From: an uncultured Pseudomonadota bacterium
GTDB taxonomy: Bacteria > Pseudomonadota > Alphaproteobacteria > Rs-D84
Length of the DNA stretch: 64,000 nucleotides
Reading direction: 5' to 3'
Assembly: GCA_902781465.1 (NCBI GenBank)
Contig: CACZJK010000003.1
Coordinates: 199,867-263,866 of the forward strand
Translations under genes and position numbers: made by a program
Notes under the pieces: generated by a model
What the model was told of the DNA's origin: nothing
The model's database searches: none
The model's input: the letters and a program-made list of their open reading frames with translations, nothing else
Part shown: positions 42,992-51,714 of the stretch, one piece after another
Position numbering within the stretch: the first letter of the stretch is position 1
How the letters are laid out: the number at the start of each line of letters is the position of its first letter

Positions 42992-43420
42992 ATGCCAACT
43001 AAAAAAACAGTCAAAAAACCAGTTGCTAAGAAAGCGGCCGTTAAACCTGCACCAGTTATGGAACACAAATGCGAATGTGGCGAAAACTGCAAATGTCATT
43101 GTCATGGATCTGCGCATTGGGTAAAACATATTATCGTTTGGGCGATTATATTTGCTTTGGGTATGGCATGCGGCAAAATGTTGCCATGCGGTCATCATTT
43201 TAAACATATGCAAAAAATGCACCCAGTGTTTGTAAACGGATGTTTGGATATGGAATCTGTTAAATGCCCAAAAATGCAAGAAAAATTAGCAAATGCTGAT
43301 GTAAATGCGGATAATTGTATTTCTATGGAAGAATACAAAGCAATCAAAAAAGAAATGAAACCTGCACACAAAGGCATGAACGCACGCAAAGGTATGCGCG
43401 GTCCAAAAGCAGATAAATAA
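42992..43420 (+). CDS. Membrane protein with Cys/His cluster and EF-hand-like loop
   Basis: The 142-residue protein opens with a Lys/Ala/Pro-rich segment (KKTVKKPVAKKAAVKPAP). A Cys/His-rich metal-binding-like cluster (HKCECGENCKCHCHG, about residues 24-38) and one membrane helix (IIVWAIIFALGMACG) follow. After a second His/Cys patch comes DVNADNCISMEE, an EF-hand-type loop with the acidic residues at positions 1, 5 and 12. Metal binding is likely, though the role is unknown. Confidence 0.6.
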   Translation: MPTKKTVKKPVAKKAAVKPAPVMEHKCECGENCKCHCHGSAHWVKHIIVWAIIFALGMACGKMLPCGHHFKHMQKMHPVFVNGCLDMESVKCPKMQEKLANADVNADNCISMEEYKAIKKEMKPAHKGMNARKGMRGPKADK

Positions 43421-43442
43421 TTTGTTTTTGAAATAAAAAAGT

Positions 43443-43467
43443 CCCCGCAAATTGCGGGGCTTTTTTT
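43443..43467 (+). terminator. Terminator between convergent genes
   Basis: CCCCGC-AAATT-GCGGGG followed by seven T residues; it serves the 42992 gene. Confidence 0.85.
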
Positions 43468-43933
43468 AACCTTTCATAATTCTGGATTTATTTCTTTCCC
43501 ATTCGCGCTGTTTTATAGTTTCGCGTTTGTCGATTTTGTTTTTACCATAACCGATACCCAGCAAGACTTTTAATTTACCGCGATTATTAAAATAAAGTTT
43601 TAAAGGGACAATTGTTGCACCTTTTTCTTGTAATTTGCCAATCAATCGATTGATTTGATTGCGGTGCAATAATAATTGGCGCTGGCGTCTTTCGTCGAAA
43701 TTTACAACACGATTAGCTGTTGGTAATTTTTGGATTTCAACACCGGCCAAGAAAAGATTATCGCCGCGTCTTTGAACAAAACCATCAACGATAGTCACCA
43801 AACCATAGCGAACCGATTTAATTTCTGCACCAGTCAATGCAATGCCGGCTTCAATCGTGTCTTCGATTGAATAAGCAAATCGCGCTTTGCGATTTTCAGA
43901 AACCTGTCCAGATTTAATAATTTGACGTGTCAT
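43466..43933 (-). CDS. smpB: SsrA-binding protein SmpB
   Basis: The 155-residue protein matches SmpB: ARFAYSIEDTIEAGIALTGA, EIKSVR, then LYFNNRGKLKVLLGIGYGKN and the basic tail KIDKRETIKQREW. It partners tmRNA to rescue stalled ribosomes. No tmRNA gene is visible in the window. Confidence 0.95.
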   Translation of the reverse strand: MTRQIIKSGQVSENRKARFAYSIEDTIEAGIALTGAEIKSVRYGLVTIVDGFVQRRGDNLFLAGVEIQKLPTANRVVNFDERRQRQLLLHRNQINRLIGKLQEKGATIVPLKLYFNNRGKLKVLLGIGYGKNKIDKRETIKQREWERNKSRIMKG

Positions 43934-43986
43934 AAGATAAATTCTATACGAAATTTTTCAAAATTCCAATGTTTTTATAGGCTGTA

Positions 43987-44015
43987 TTGATTTTTTAGTG
44001 ATTTTATGATATAAT
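43987..44015 (+). promoter_or_regulatory. Promoter followed by an immediate attenuator
   Basis: TTGATT (43987-43992), a 17-bp spacer and TATAAT (44010-44015). The first transcribed bases lead straight into the terminator at 44029. Confidence 0.7.
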
Positions 44016-44028
44016 AATCTGCATATTC

Positions 44029-44055
44029 AGACGGCTTTTACGCCGTCTTTTTTTT
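44029..44055 (+). terminator. Intrinsic terminator between promoter and gene
   Basis: AGACGGC-TTTTAC-GCCGTCT with an eight-T run lies between a near-consensus promoter and the 44078 start. No plus-strand gene upstream needs it, so it probably attenuates the 44078 gene. Confidence 0.65.
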
Positions 44056-44077
44056 ATGTAAAAAAAAAGGATTTAAA

Positions 44078-44683
44078 ATGGAACCTATATATATATCTGC
44101 TTTTCCAGGAATTGGTACAACCAGAATGTTTGTTGGAAATAACGGGAATATTTATGAAGCCAGTGGAGGCAGTCGTGCTTGGCGCAATAACAATCCAGGA
44201 AATCTGGAATATGGAAATTTTGCTCGTAATAATGGCGCCATTGGTACAGATGGCAGATTTGCTATATTTCCAGATATTGCGACAGGTTTTAACGCAATGG
44301 CTGGCCTGTTATCAACAAACGTATATCAAAGTTTAACAATAGAAGGCGCGATAAACAGATATGCGCCACCAAGTGAAAATAATGTTGAAAATTATTTGAA
44401 ATCAATAGAGCGGCAAACAGGTTTTGTGCGTTCGACGCCAATGAATCAACTTTCGAAAGACAATTTATTGCGGCTAGCAAAAGCAATGGCTAAACACGAA
44501 GGCAATATAGCCGGGAAAAAACGTTTAGTTTCTAAACATGAAAAATATGTTTGGGTGACGCTTGGCGATGATAAAGTCCGACCTGAACACGAAATACTGG
44601 ACGGCGAAATCAGAACATGGTATGATTCTCCACGTCCAGGTGAAGAATATGGGTGTCGATGTCATGCTGAAAGGGTTAAATAG
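44078..44683 (+). CDS. Lysozyme/transglycosylase-like protein with phage head-morphogenesis-like C-terminus
   Basis: The 201-residue protein has an N-terminal region with AWRNNNPGNLEYGNFARNNG and DGRFAIFPDIATGFNAM, like phage and secreted peptidoglycan-degrading domains. Its C-terminus (KYVWVTLGDDKVRPEHEILD, then SPRPGEEYGCRCHAE) resembles the end of phage Mu F-like minor head proteins. The combination is unusual. No signal peptide is visible. It may be a phage-derived or contact-toxin fragment. Expression is probably limited by the attenuator at 44029-44055. Confidence 0.5.
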   Translation: MEPIYISAFPGIGTTRMFVGNNGNIYEASGGSRAWRNNNPGNLEYGNFARNNGAIGTDGRFAIFPDIATGFNAMAGLLSTNVYQSLTIEGAINRYAPPSENNVENYLKSIERQTGFVRSTPMNQLSKDNLLRLAKAMAKHEGNIAGKKRLVSKHEKYVWVTLGDDKVRPEHEILDGEIRTWYDSPRPGEEYGCRCHAERVK

Positions 44684-45176
44684 ATTTTTCGTTTTATTTT
44701 CTATATCTTTGATTGGCTGTACAGAACAAATGGAATATACGGCAAATTTTTCTGATGGCTTGCCAGAGCCAGATAAAACAGAGTTTTTTGATTTGCCTGA
44801 TGATTATGGAATAAAAAGTATAGATGTTTTTTACATAGATATAAACAATGATGGTGTAAAAGATATCGTCAAGCGGGGTCGTTTTATAACAGGTACGGCA
44901 CATTCTTATACTTTTTATGATATGTATTCTGCCCAGGGCGATTTGATTGCACACCTGACTACACAAGAAAGTGCAGATTGTGTTTTACGTGCATATAAAT
45001 TTCAATTGCGTCCGTTTAAGATAATTGAAGCATCAAGACCTGTCGGCAAAGATTATATAGAACCAACAAAGGTAAAACTTGAAAAGTTTGAAATAAAAGA
45101 TAATAAATTGGAACCTGTGTCATCCAGGAATTATCGTCCAATTTGTGATGTTCGATATTTGTTGGATAAACAATAA
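44664..45176 (+). CDS. Putative lipoprotein with Ca-binding-like repeat
   Basis: The ATG at 44664 lies inside the end of the previous gene (20-bp overlap) and starts a lipoprotein signal (FFVLFSISLIGC, lipobox Cys near residue 18); the product is 170 residues. DINNDGVKDIV resembles the Asp-rich loop of FG-GAP or dockerin repeats. It is probably an envelope protein, perhaps protecting against or working with its upstream neighbour; that is inference. Confidence 0.55.
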   Translation: MLKGLNRFFVLFSISLIGCTEQMEYTANFSDGLPEPDKTEFFDLPDDYGIKSIDVFYIDINNDGVKDIVKRGRFITGTAHSYTFYDMYSAQGDLIAHLTTQESADCVLRAYKFQLRPFKIIEASRPVGKDYIEPTKVKLEKFEIKDNKLEPVSSRNYRPICDVRYLLDKQ

Positions 45177-45189
45177 AATTTGTTTTTTA

Positions 45190-45217
45190 TTGCAAACGGA
45201 TAATCTTTTGATATAAT
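45190..45217 (+). promoter_or_regulatory. Promoter of leader RNA copy C
   Basis: TTGCAA (45190-45195), a 16-bp spacer and TATAAT (45212-45217), placed just before the first leader hairpin. Confidence 0.65.
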
Positions 45218-45225
45218 AAACTTTG

Positions 45226-45393
45226 AAAGGAACGGTTGTTCCTTTTGGGTCAAACAACCCAATCAGGTGTGTCAGAGATGACATAAAACATCCCCAATCT
45301 TGGTTGGGGGTCCGTGAATATATTGAATAAACGGAACAATTCACTTGATTGTTGTTTGCCCCCAACCGCTTTTTTCTCCGCGGTTATTTTTTT
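45226..45393 (+). promoter_or_regulatory. Leader RNA copy C, divergent, with attenuator architecture
   Basis: In order: an AAAGGAAC/GTTCCTTT hairpin (45226-45245), TTGGGT/ACCCAA (45245-45262), TGTCA-GAGA-TGACA (45270-45283, GNRA-type loop), CCCCAA (45292-45297) pairing with TTGGGG (45304-45309), CCGT/ACGG, and a terminator (45364-45385, then seven T). GGTTGGGGG (45302-45310) is also perfectly complementary to CCCCCAACC (45359-45367), which overlaps the terminator. The CCGTGA/ACGGAA block matches copy B in sequence. It is the most diverged member, with a different 5' hairpin. Confidence 0.65.
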
Positions 45394-45424
45394 ATGTTAT
45401 TAAAAAAAGTAAAGGTGGCGGTAT

Positions 45425-45727
45425 ATGCTTTCGAATTTATCGGAATATGAATTGGCAAAAATTTTTGTTTATTCTAAAAAAGAAAAAATAGAAAAATTGC
45501 TGAAAATTGATGAATTGGATACAAATATCGCCGCTGAAAAACTGTTTCGGTTTATTTGTGATAATCCTGATATTGTATGGTGCGATTCTGAAAATAAATA
45601 TAACCCAATTTTTGATGAAGTGTTTTTTACAATCGCAATAAATTTTTTCAAAGACTTGCAAAACCAGGGAATATGCTTGAACGGGCCATCAAATTTTCAC
45701 GAACCAAAAGTAATGTTTGTTTCATAA
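45425..45727 (+). CDS. Small orphan protein downstream of leader RNA copy C
   Basis: The 100-residue protein is soluble and mostly helical (YELAKIFVYSKKEKIEKLLK near the start). No family is recognised. It overlaps the 3' end of convergent tatD by 6 bp. It is preceded by AAAGGTGG and by the leader RNA terminator, so its expression probably depends on that switch. Confidence 0.55.
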   Translation: MLSNLSEYELAKIFVYSKKEKIEKLLKIDELDTNIAAEKLFRFICDNPDIVWCDSENKYNPIFDEVFFTIAINFFKDLQNQGICLNGPSNFHEPKVMFVS

Positions 45728-46474
45728 CTTTATCTTTGGATAAAGTCTTTTAGTGTTTTCAAATAATATATTTTCTAAATCTGATAATTCGATATTTTTA
45801 ATCCCTGCCAACACTTTTGCGGTTTCTATAACCATCGCTGGTTCGCAAGTTTTTCCGCGATATGGCACAGGGGCGCAAAATGGTGCGTCTGTTTCGATAA
45901 CTATGCGGTCCATCGGAATTTTTGAAAATGTTTCACGAATTGATTCGCTGTTTTTAAATGTTAAAATGCCACTGGCTGAAAAGAAAAAGCCTCTGTCCAA
46001 CATTACTTTTGCCAATTCCCAAGATGAAGTAAAACAGTGCATAACCCCATGATATTTATCGGTTAAAATGTTTGCGGTATCGCTTTCTGCTTCGCGTGTA
46101 TGAATTGCAACAGGCAGGTTATGTTTTAATGCAATATCTAATTGTTTTTCAAATAATTCAATTTGTTGATTGCGTGTTTGTGGATTGTAATGATAATCCA
46201 GACCAATTTCGCCAATCGCCAAAACTTTTGAATTATTCAAAACGTCATCTGTTAAAAAATCTTCTGGATTTGTATCGATATAATCAGGATGAATACCAGT
46301 TGTCACAAAAATATTATCGTGTTTTTTTGCAATTTCTAATGCCGGTTTGATATCTTTTGGATCAGCGGTTGCACAAATCATCGCACCAACGCCGGACTGA
46401 TTCGCGTGTGCGATAATCGTATCAATGCTGTCTGTGTATTCGTCGGTCAAATGGCAGTGTGTATCTATAAACAT
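45722..46474 (-). CDS. tatD: TatD-family metal-dependent DNase
   Basis: The 250-residue protein starts MFIDTHCHLTDEYTDSIDTI (metal-binding HxH), with GEIGLDYH near residue 90, PVAIHTREA near 121 and ETDAPFCAP near 193, all TatD signatures. It lies directly after holB (10-bp overlap), an arrangement common in alphaproteobacteria, though the usual metG between them is missing. Confidence 0.9.
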   Translation of the reverse strand: MFIDTHCHLTDEYTDSIDTIIAHANQSGVGAMICATADPKDIKPALEIAKKHDNIFVTTGIHPDYIDTNPEDFLTDDVLNNSKVLAIGEIGLDYHYNPQTRNQQIELFEKQLDIALKHNLPVAIHTREAESDTANILTDKYHGVMHCFTSSWELAKVMLDRGFFFSASGILTFKNSESIRETFSKIPMDRIVIETDAPFCAPVPYRGKTCEPAMVIETAKVLAGIKNIELSDLENILFENTKRLYPKIKL

Positions 46475-47367
46475 TTTTTTATTTCATTTATTATTTTGAA
46501 TATGGTTATGTCTGCTTTCAAATTCAATCTGTTTATATCAGATATTGCCTGATTTGCCATCGGATAAATATCTGCCAATCCAAAGTAAGCAACTGCGTCC
46601 AATACAATTCCATAAAGTGCCGGTGAAGTTGCTATTTTTTCTGCAACACTCATCATATCAGATGCTGTTGAATGTTTGCTTTGTAAAACATTTAACAATT
46701 CGTCGTAAATTATGTCGCCACCGGTTGCTTTCAGATTGGCGATTTTTCCAAAACTGCCGTTGGATAATTTTAATATTTCATCGCTGATTTCTGTATCGCC
46801 CATAAAGCGTGCGCACAATTCGCGCATCTCTGACATGGTCAATGGATGCATCTTTTCAACGCGTGCACGTGAACGAACGGTTGGTAAAACATTAGACAAT
46901 TGATGTGTCACCAATAAAAATAATGTTTGTTGTGGTGGTTCTTCCAATAATTTCAAAATGGCGTTTTCTGCGGCCACAGTCAATTCGTCAACCGCATCAA
47001 TCAATATAACACGCCATTGGCCGGACATAGACGACATTTGCATACGTTCAATCATATTACGCACAGTATTTACAGAAATCGCTTTGGCGTCTGATTTAAC
47101 ATTACCGCGGTCATCCAGGTTATGCGCCAAATCAATTATAAAGAAATCGCCAACGTTTCCATATACTTGCTTTGCGATTTTATACGCCAATGTAGATTTG
47201 CCAATTCCGCGTGGACCGCACAACATCCATACCGGATGAATAGGGTGGTTTTCACGGTCGTTCCATGCATCCATAAAAGTCTTTAATGTGTCGCGATGGC
47301 CAACCAAATAATCGTTGTCCATAGGGTTTGGAAATTCGAATAAAACTTCTTTCTTTTTGACCGCCAT
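46465..47367 (-). CDS. holB: DNA polymerase III delta' subunit
   Basis: The ATG at 47367 gives 300 residues. It has a clamp-loader AAA+ fold: HPVWMLCGPRGIGKSTLAYK (Walker A, near 30-50), VILIDAVDELTVAAENAILK (Walker B and sensor-like, near 105) and LEEPPQQTLFLLVTHQ. It has no zinc module. In the cell it loads the sliding clamp. It starts 1 bp after the dacC stop. Confidence 0.9.
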   Translation of the reverse strand: MAVKKKEVLFEFPNPMDNDYLVGHRDTLKTFMDAWNDRENHPIHPVWMLCGPRGIGKSTLAYKIAKQVYGNVGDFFIIDLAHNLDDRGNVKSDAKAISVNTVRNMIERMQMSSMSGQWRVILIDAVDELTVAAENAILKLLEEPPQQTLFLLVTHQLSNVLPTVRSRARVEKMHPLTMSEMRELCARFMGDTEISDEILKLSNGSFGKIANLKATGGDIIYDELLNVLQSKHSTASDMMSVAEKIATSPALYGIVLDAVAYFGLADIYPMANQAISDINRLNLKADITIFKIINEIKKCL

Positions 47368-47368
47368 A

Positions 47369-48547
47369 TTATTTGCCCCCAAACATCACAGATATATTTT
47401 TAATAATACGACCAAAGAATTGAATTTTTCTGACTTTGTTTTTTGCAACCAAAGGAATACGTTTTACAATATCGCCATTTTTTTCAATTACAACTTCGCC
47501 AATTCTTTGACCTTTTTTTATCGGCGCACTGACAGGTTCTTCAAAGCGTGCTAAAACGCGGATGTTTTTTAACGGATAATCTTTTGGTAAAGTAATCGCA
47601 ACATTTTCATTAACGGTTGCTTCGACTGTATCTTTTATGCCATACCACACAGGGACTTCTGTTAAAACATCGCCTGTATGATAAAATACTTTTGTTTGTG
47701 TAGTTTTGTATCCATGATTTAATAACTTTTTCATTTCTTCGGCCAGTGCATCATGACCGCGTCCATGAAAACCATTTATTACGCCGATTAAGCGACGACC
47801 ACCGATTTTAGAACTGGCCACCATGCCATAGCCACCATCATCAGTGTGTCCTGTTTTTAATCCGTCTGCCCCAGACATAGAAAACAACAATTTGTTGTAA
47901 TTTAATGTATGTGTACGTGTCCAATCATTACACCAATCAGTCTTGGAATCTTCAAATTCAAAACGTTTTGTTGCGAACATAGGATAAATATCCGGATATT
48001 CATCAATAATGTATTTTGCCAACATTGCCAATTCGTGCGCAGTCATCAAATTGTTATCGTGTGGCAGTCCGCTGGCATTCCCAAAACTGGATTGTTCCAT
48101 ACCGATTTCACGTGCTTTTTTTGTCATCAAATCTGTGAATTTATTTTCAGAACCCGCGAAGTGTTCCGCAACAACAACAGATGCATCGCCCGCCGATAAA
48201 ACTATGATACCCAAAATTGCATCGCGAACAGTTATTTTTTGTCCGGAAACCAGGCACAATTTGCTGGCCGGGTACCAAAGAGGATTTTTATAATCTGCGT
48301 TTTCAGACGCGGTCAATAAATCGTCCATTTTCAAATTGCCTGATTTAATCGCATCAAATAAAACAGTCAAAGTCATCAGTTTTAACATAGAAGAGGGTGG
48401 CATAAGTTTATCTGCGTTCTTGGAAACGATAACTTCGCCACTGTCATAATCAACCAAATATACAGATTTAGCCTTCGTTTGAAAATCTGCCGCGTTTGCG
48501 ACGCAATTTATCAATAACAGACATAAAATAAGGAACTTTTTAATCAT
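47369..48547 (-). CDS. dacC: D-alanyl-D-alanine carboxypeptidase (penicillin-binding protein 5/6 family)
   Basis: The 392-residue protein has a signal peptide (FLILCLLLINCVANA) and the serine-peptidase motifs SSMLK (near 52-56), SAGD (near 117) and KTG in GLKTGHTDDG (near 231). A C-terminal beta-domain follows. It trims pentapeptides in peptidoglycan. The dacC-(tmk)-holB-(metG)-tatD order is characteristic of alphaproteobacteria; tmk and metG are missing here. Confidence 0.9.
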   Translation of the reverse strand: MIKKFLILCLLLINCVANAADFQTKAKSVYLVDYDSGEVIVSKNADKLMPPSSMLKLMTLTVLFDAIKSGNLKMDDLLTASENADYKNPLWYPASKLCLVSGQKITVRDAILGIIVLSAGDASVVVAEHFAGSENKFTDLMTKKAREIGMEQSSFGNASGLPHDNNLMTAHELAMLAKYIIDEYPDIYPMFATKRFEFEDSKTDWCNDWTRTHTLNYNKLLFSMSGADGLKTGHTDDGGYGMVASSKIGGRRLIGVINGFHGRGHDALAEEMKKLLNHGYKTTQTKVFYHTGDVLTEVPVWYGIKDTVEATVNENVAITLPKDYPLKNIRVLARFEEPVSAPIKKGQRIGEVVIEKNGDIVKRIPLVAKNKVRKIQFFGRIIKNISVMFGGK

Positions 48548-48600
48548 ATCGCCCAGATGATAGCAATAATAATGTTCTTTTCCAATCTTTTTTTATAAAA

Positions 48601-48630
48601 AAATACGCGGTTTTTTGTTCCGCGTATTGA
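48601..48630 (-). terminator. Hairpin terminator after the 48649 gene
   Basis: AATACGCGG and CCGCGTATT arms around a T/A-rich loop, between dacC and the 48649-49281 gene. It may function in both directions. Confidence 0.6.
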
Positions 48631-48648
48631 TTTAGATTTTTTTAGAAA

Positions 48649-49281
48649 TTATCTGGTTTTTGGGTTAATGACCATCATATTTTGTTGGTTGTTGATGTTC
48701 ATAACCAAAATATTTTTATCAATCACAGCCAATATTTTTTGTAAATATCCTGGATTATCCGCCGCATGTTGCTTGATAATGTTCAAAATTGCTTCTTCGG
48801 CTTTTTGGGTGTTTTCTTGTATTTCTGCTTCTGTTTTTTCAGGTGTATCAGATTTATCAAAAGTATGTTTAACAATGTTCAATATTTGATTCTGTTCTGC
48901 CTTGGTTAAATTATTGCAAGCAAACGCAGCGATTTCTTGTAATTTTTCCGGATTGCTTAATACAGATTCGTATTTTCTCAATTCAGGATATTTTGTAAAA
49001 ATTTCTTGTAAATATTGTTTTGTTAATTTATTGGATTTTTCCTTTGCTTGTTTTGGAATGCTGATAAATCCATACCCAGACAAACCCAAAGAAATTATAA
49101 TCAACAACACACAAAGAAAATAATTTGTATCAGAGTGTGCATAATAATCATCTTGGTAAATTACTTTGGCTAATTTTGATTCTTTTTGCGCCAAATTGAT
49201 AGAAGCGATTGAAACACCCAACATAAGTCCGGCCGTAATACGGTAAGGCAATAAGTATTTGTTTAACAAAGTATTTGACAT
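48649..49281 (-). CDS. Hypothetical membrane protein
   Basis: The 210-residue protein has two hydrophobic segments (LLPYRITAGLMLGVSIASIN and YFLCVLLIIISLGLSGYGFI, about residues 9-30 and 54-72). A long charged helical region follows (ETEAEIQENTQKAEEAILNI). No family is recognised. Confidence 0.5.
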   Translation of the reverse strand: MSNTLLNKYLLPYRITAGLMLGVSIASINLAQKESKLAKVIYQDDYYAHSDTNYFLCVLLIIISLGLSGYGFISIPKQAKEKSNKLTKQYLQEIFTKYPELRKYESVLSNPEKLQEIAAFACNNLTKAEQNQILNIVKHTFDKSDTPEKTEAEIQENTQKAEEAILNIIKQHAADNPGYLQKILAVIDKNILVMNINNQQNMMVINPKTR

Positions 49282-49420
49282 TTTTTTGCCCTTTTTAGTT
49301 TTTGTTATAACAGCATTTTAGAACTGGTTTTATATTTTGTCAATAAAATATTTGACAATTTTTATTTTTGTATCATGCGTTGTGTTGCGGGGAAAAAATG
49401 AAAAATTGTTTTTATAATGT

Positions 49421-50233
49421 TTAACGAATTCGTTGTAAAATATATGTCTGGTAATTATAAGCCTCGTTCTTGCTTCTAAATACACGATAGTCCATCCCTG
49501 TTTGTTTGTTGAAAAGATGCAGTACTTGATACCATACAAATTTTTCGCAAATTGCTTCTGGGTTTTTAGCAAATCCTGTGATACATATATTACACCCAGG
49601 ATTAGTATATGGTGCCAACGAATTTAAAATATCTATACAGTTCTGATAAGTTCCCAAATAATCGAATATATTTGATAAGTGTATAAAATCATAAGTTTTA
49701 TCTAGTTTTGTATGCAAAGTTTGCAGGTCTGACCAAATAAAATTGAAAGGACCTTTTATAACCTGTTGCATTTTTTGAAATTCTGTTTCTGTTGGAAATG
49801 AAATAAAACCGAGTTTCTTCTCAAACAGATATTTTCCCTGCATTTCTATAATATATTTTTGTTCAAAAGGTGTCAGTTTTTTCATTATTTGTGGCATATT
49901 TTTGATGCTTGTAATGTTTTCAGAATCATAAAGACACCTTAATAATTCACAGTATTCTTCATAGTTTAACAAAGATAGAGCATTGGTTTTTATGTCCATA
50001 ATCAATTGTGCATTAAAAGATATGTCAAAAGTATCGACATATTTTGCGCCGTATAACATGGCAAACATAGGATGATCCCCAGATGCGGCAACAGTCAGTG
50101 CGCGTTGGATATTTCTTGGTACAGATTCCAACGTACTGCGCAAATCTTCATTGGTTGCAACGTATGCCGTAGAAGACGGACCAAAAAAGTCTTGGTCAAA
50201 GTGAGTTTTTAGATATTTAATACTGTATTTCAT
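49421..50233 (-). CDS. DUF3419-like methyltransferase-fold protein
   Basis: The ATG at 50233 gives 270 residues. VAASGDHPMFAMLYGAKYVD near residue 50 fits the SAM-binding glycine motif of DUF3419/BtaA-like proteins, with DFIHLSNIFDYLG near 190. The family includes enzymes that transfer the 3-amino-3-carboxypropyl group from SAM to betaine lipids. Whether this copy does so is not known. Confidence 0.6.
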   Translation of the reverse strand: MKYSIKYLKTHFDQDFFGPSSTAYVATNEDLRSTLESVPRNIQRALTVAASGDHPMFAMLYGAKYVDTFDISFNAQLIMDIKTNALSLLNYEEYCELLRCLYDSENITSIKNMPQIMKKLTPFEQKYIIEMQGKYLFEKKLGFISFPTETEFQKMQQVIKGPFNFIWSDLQTLHTKLDKTYDFIHLSNIFDYLGTYQNCIDILNSLAPYTNPGCNICITGFAKNPEAICEKFVWYQVLHLFNKQTGMDYRVFRSKNEAYNYQTYILQRIR

Positions 50234-50298
50234 ACAGTTGAATATACTACAAAAATAAAAAATGTCAACATTTTTGGGGCAGATGGATATGATGGTTG

Positions 50299-50333
50299 TT
50301 CCTTGATACACAATAACAAAAATCTATAAAAAC
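50299..50333 (-). repeat. 35-bp dispersed repeat, copy 2
   Basis: 34 of 35 bases match 38556-38590 in inverse orientation. It lies next to a GCCCC/GGGGC hairpin terminator (about 50334-50356). The rest of the 50240-50790 gap has three CAGGGAATT repeats (about 50597, 50692, 50720) and no convincing gene. It may be an old attachment region for the phage-like genes that follow. Confidence 0.55.
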
Positions 50334-50790
50334 GCCCCACAAGGGGGCATTTTTCTATTGTGGCGGAGACGAAGGGATACCCTCGACACTTCGTGTCTGC
50401 GGGGCAAACGTAACGATTTTGGTGCGTTACACTTCCAAAATCTACTTGTTGTCGAACCTTGCAACTTAGTTGCGAAATTTTCAAATCTGCCTTATGTTTC
50501 CGGCAAAAATAAAACACCCAAAAGGGTGTTTGATTTTTGTGGCGGAGTTATAATAAATGACGGTATTAGATATCCAATTTACAGTGTATTTACAGGGAAT
50601 TTTTATGAAAAATACGTTATTTTACCGTAAATCATGCTACTGTAAGGCTTGTAACACGCCACTTTTATTCAAAATTCCCTATTCAAAAAGCAGGGAATTA
50701 TTTTATATTAACAGGGAATTTGCCACTATTATATTTGACTTTCTTTTTTAATTTGAAATATCATGTTATTTAGGCAAGGCAGATACCAAA

Positions 50791-51525
50791 ATGTTAGGAA
50801 TTTGTAAATTTTGTGGCGAAGAAAAACAATTGGTACAATCGCACATTATACCAAAGTGTTTACATGCAACAAACCAAGGTAGAATGGTTGGGATAAATGC
50901 AACCACAAAATTTGATATGAACCCTAATGCACAAAATGGTTATAAAGAACGTCTTTTATGTGCAGATTGTGATAACAAACTCGGTGTTTTTGATAATTAT
51001 GCCAAAAAATTCTTTTACGATATTATACCAAATGCATCAACAGATGTAAGCGATGGATTTAATATATATTATATTAGATCTGATAAATTTGATTATGAAA
51101 AACTTTATAAATTCTTTGTGTCTGTTTTATGGCGTTGTGGCATTTCTTCTAAAAGAGTCGATTTAAAAAAATATCAACAAATTGCGTTCAATATATTAAC
51201 AGACAAAGCACCGATACAACCAGACTTATTTTTGCCGATAATTTGTAAAAAAGAAATAGAACACCCATCAAATTATGCAACCGGTATGTCCCCTGGACGA
51301 TTTGCTGGAAAATATGCATATTGTTTGAAAATACCTGGTTATGAAATAACAATAGTTGTAAACACAAAAGATTCAAAAGATCCCAAAAGTATTGATATGT
51401 ATAAAAAATACTTTTGTAAAAATTGTATAAAGGTCATAAAAATGGACATGTTATCAACAATTGATAAATTATTGTCACATAAAGTTGAACTTAATAAAAA
51501 AACAATGCCAAATTTAAAATATTAA
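50791..51525 (+). CDS. Zinc-ribbon HNH-like protein
   Basis: The 244-residue protein begins CKFCGEEKQLVQSHIIPKCL, then LLCADCDNKLG near residue 56: two CxxC pairs around a His, the layout of HNH/McrA-type nucleases. The remainder is unrecognised. Its position at the head of the phage-type packaging genes fits an HNH protein needed for packaging, or an island nuclease. Confidence 0.6.
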   Translation: MLGICKFCGEEKQLVQSHIIPKCLHATNQGRMVGINATTKFDMNPNAQNGYKERLLCADCDNKLGVFDNYAKKFFYDIIPNASTDVSDGFNIYYIRSDKFDYEKLYKFFVSVLWRCGISSKRVDLKKYQQIAFNILTDKAPIQPDLFLPIICKKEIEHPSNYATGMSPGRFAGKYAYCLKIPGYEITIVVNTKDSKDPKSIDMYKKYFCKNCIKVIKMDMLSTIDKLLSHKVELNKKTMPNLKY

Positions 51526-51714
51526 CAAATAAAAAGTCCCGGATTCCTGGGACAAAAAATTAACTTTCCCAGATTTCTGCGGCAAATCCGTTTTCAACTG
51601 AAAAATTAGCAAATTTCCGCATATTACGTTTGAAAATAAAACGAATCCCGTTATTAATGAAAGTATAGGGAGAGAAAGGAGGCCCATAAATGTAAGGAAA
51701 AAAGGAGGTGTACA

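Noticed and set aside
49330..49572. 80-residue minus-strand frame
   Set aside because: It overlaps the end of the DUF3419-like gene in another frame and has no ribosome-binding site.
50597..50730. CRISPR-like array from the CAGGGAATT repeats
   Set aside because: There are only three 9-bp repeats with unequal spacing, and no cas genes are present.
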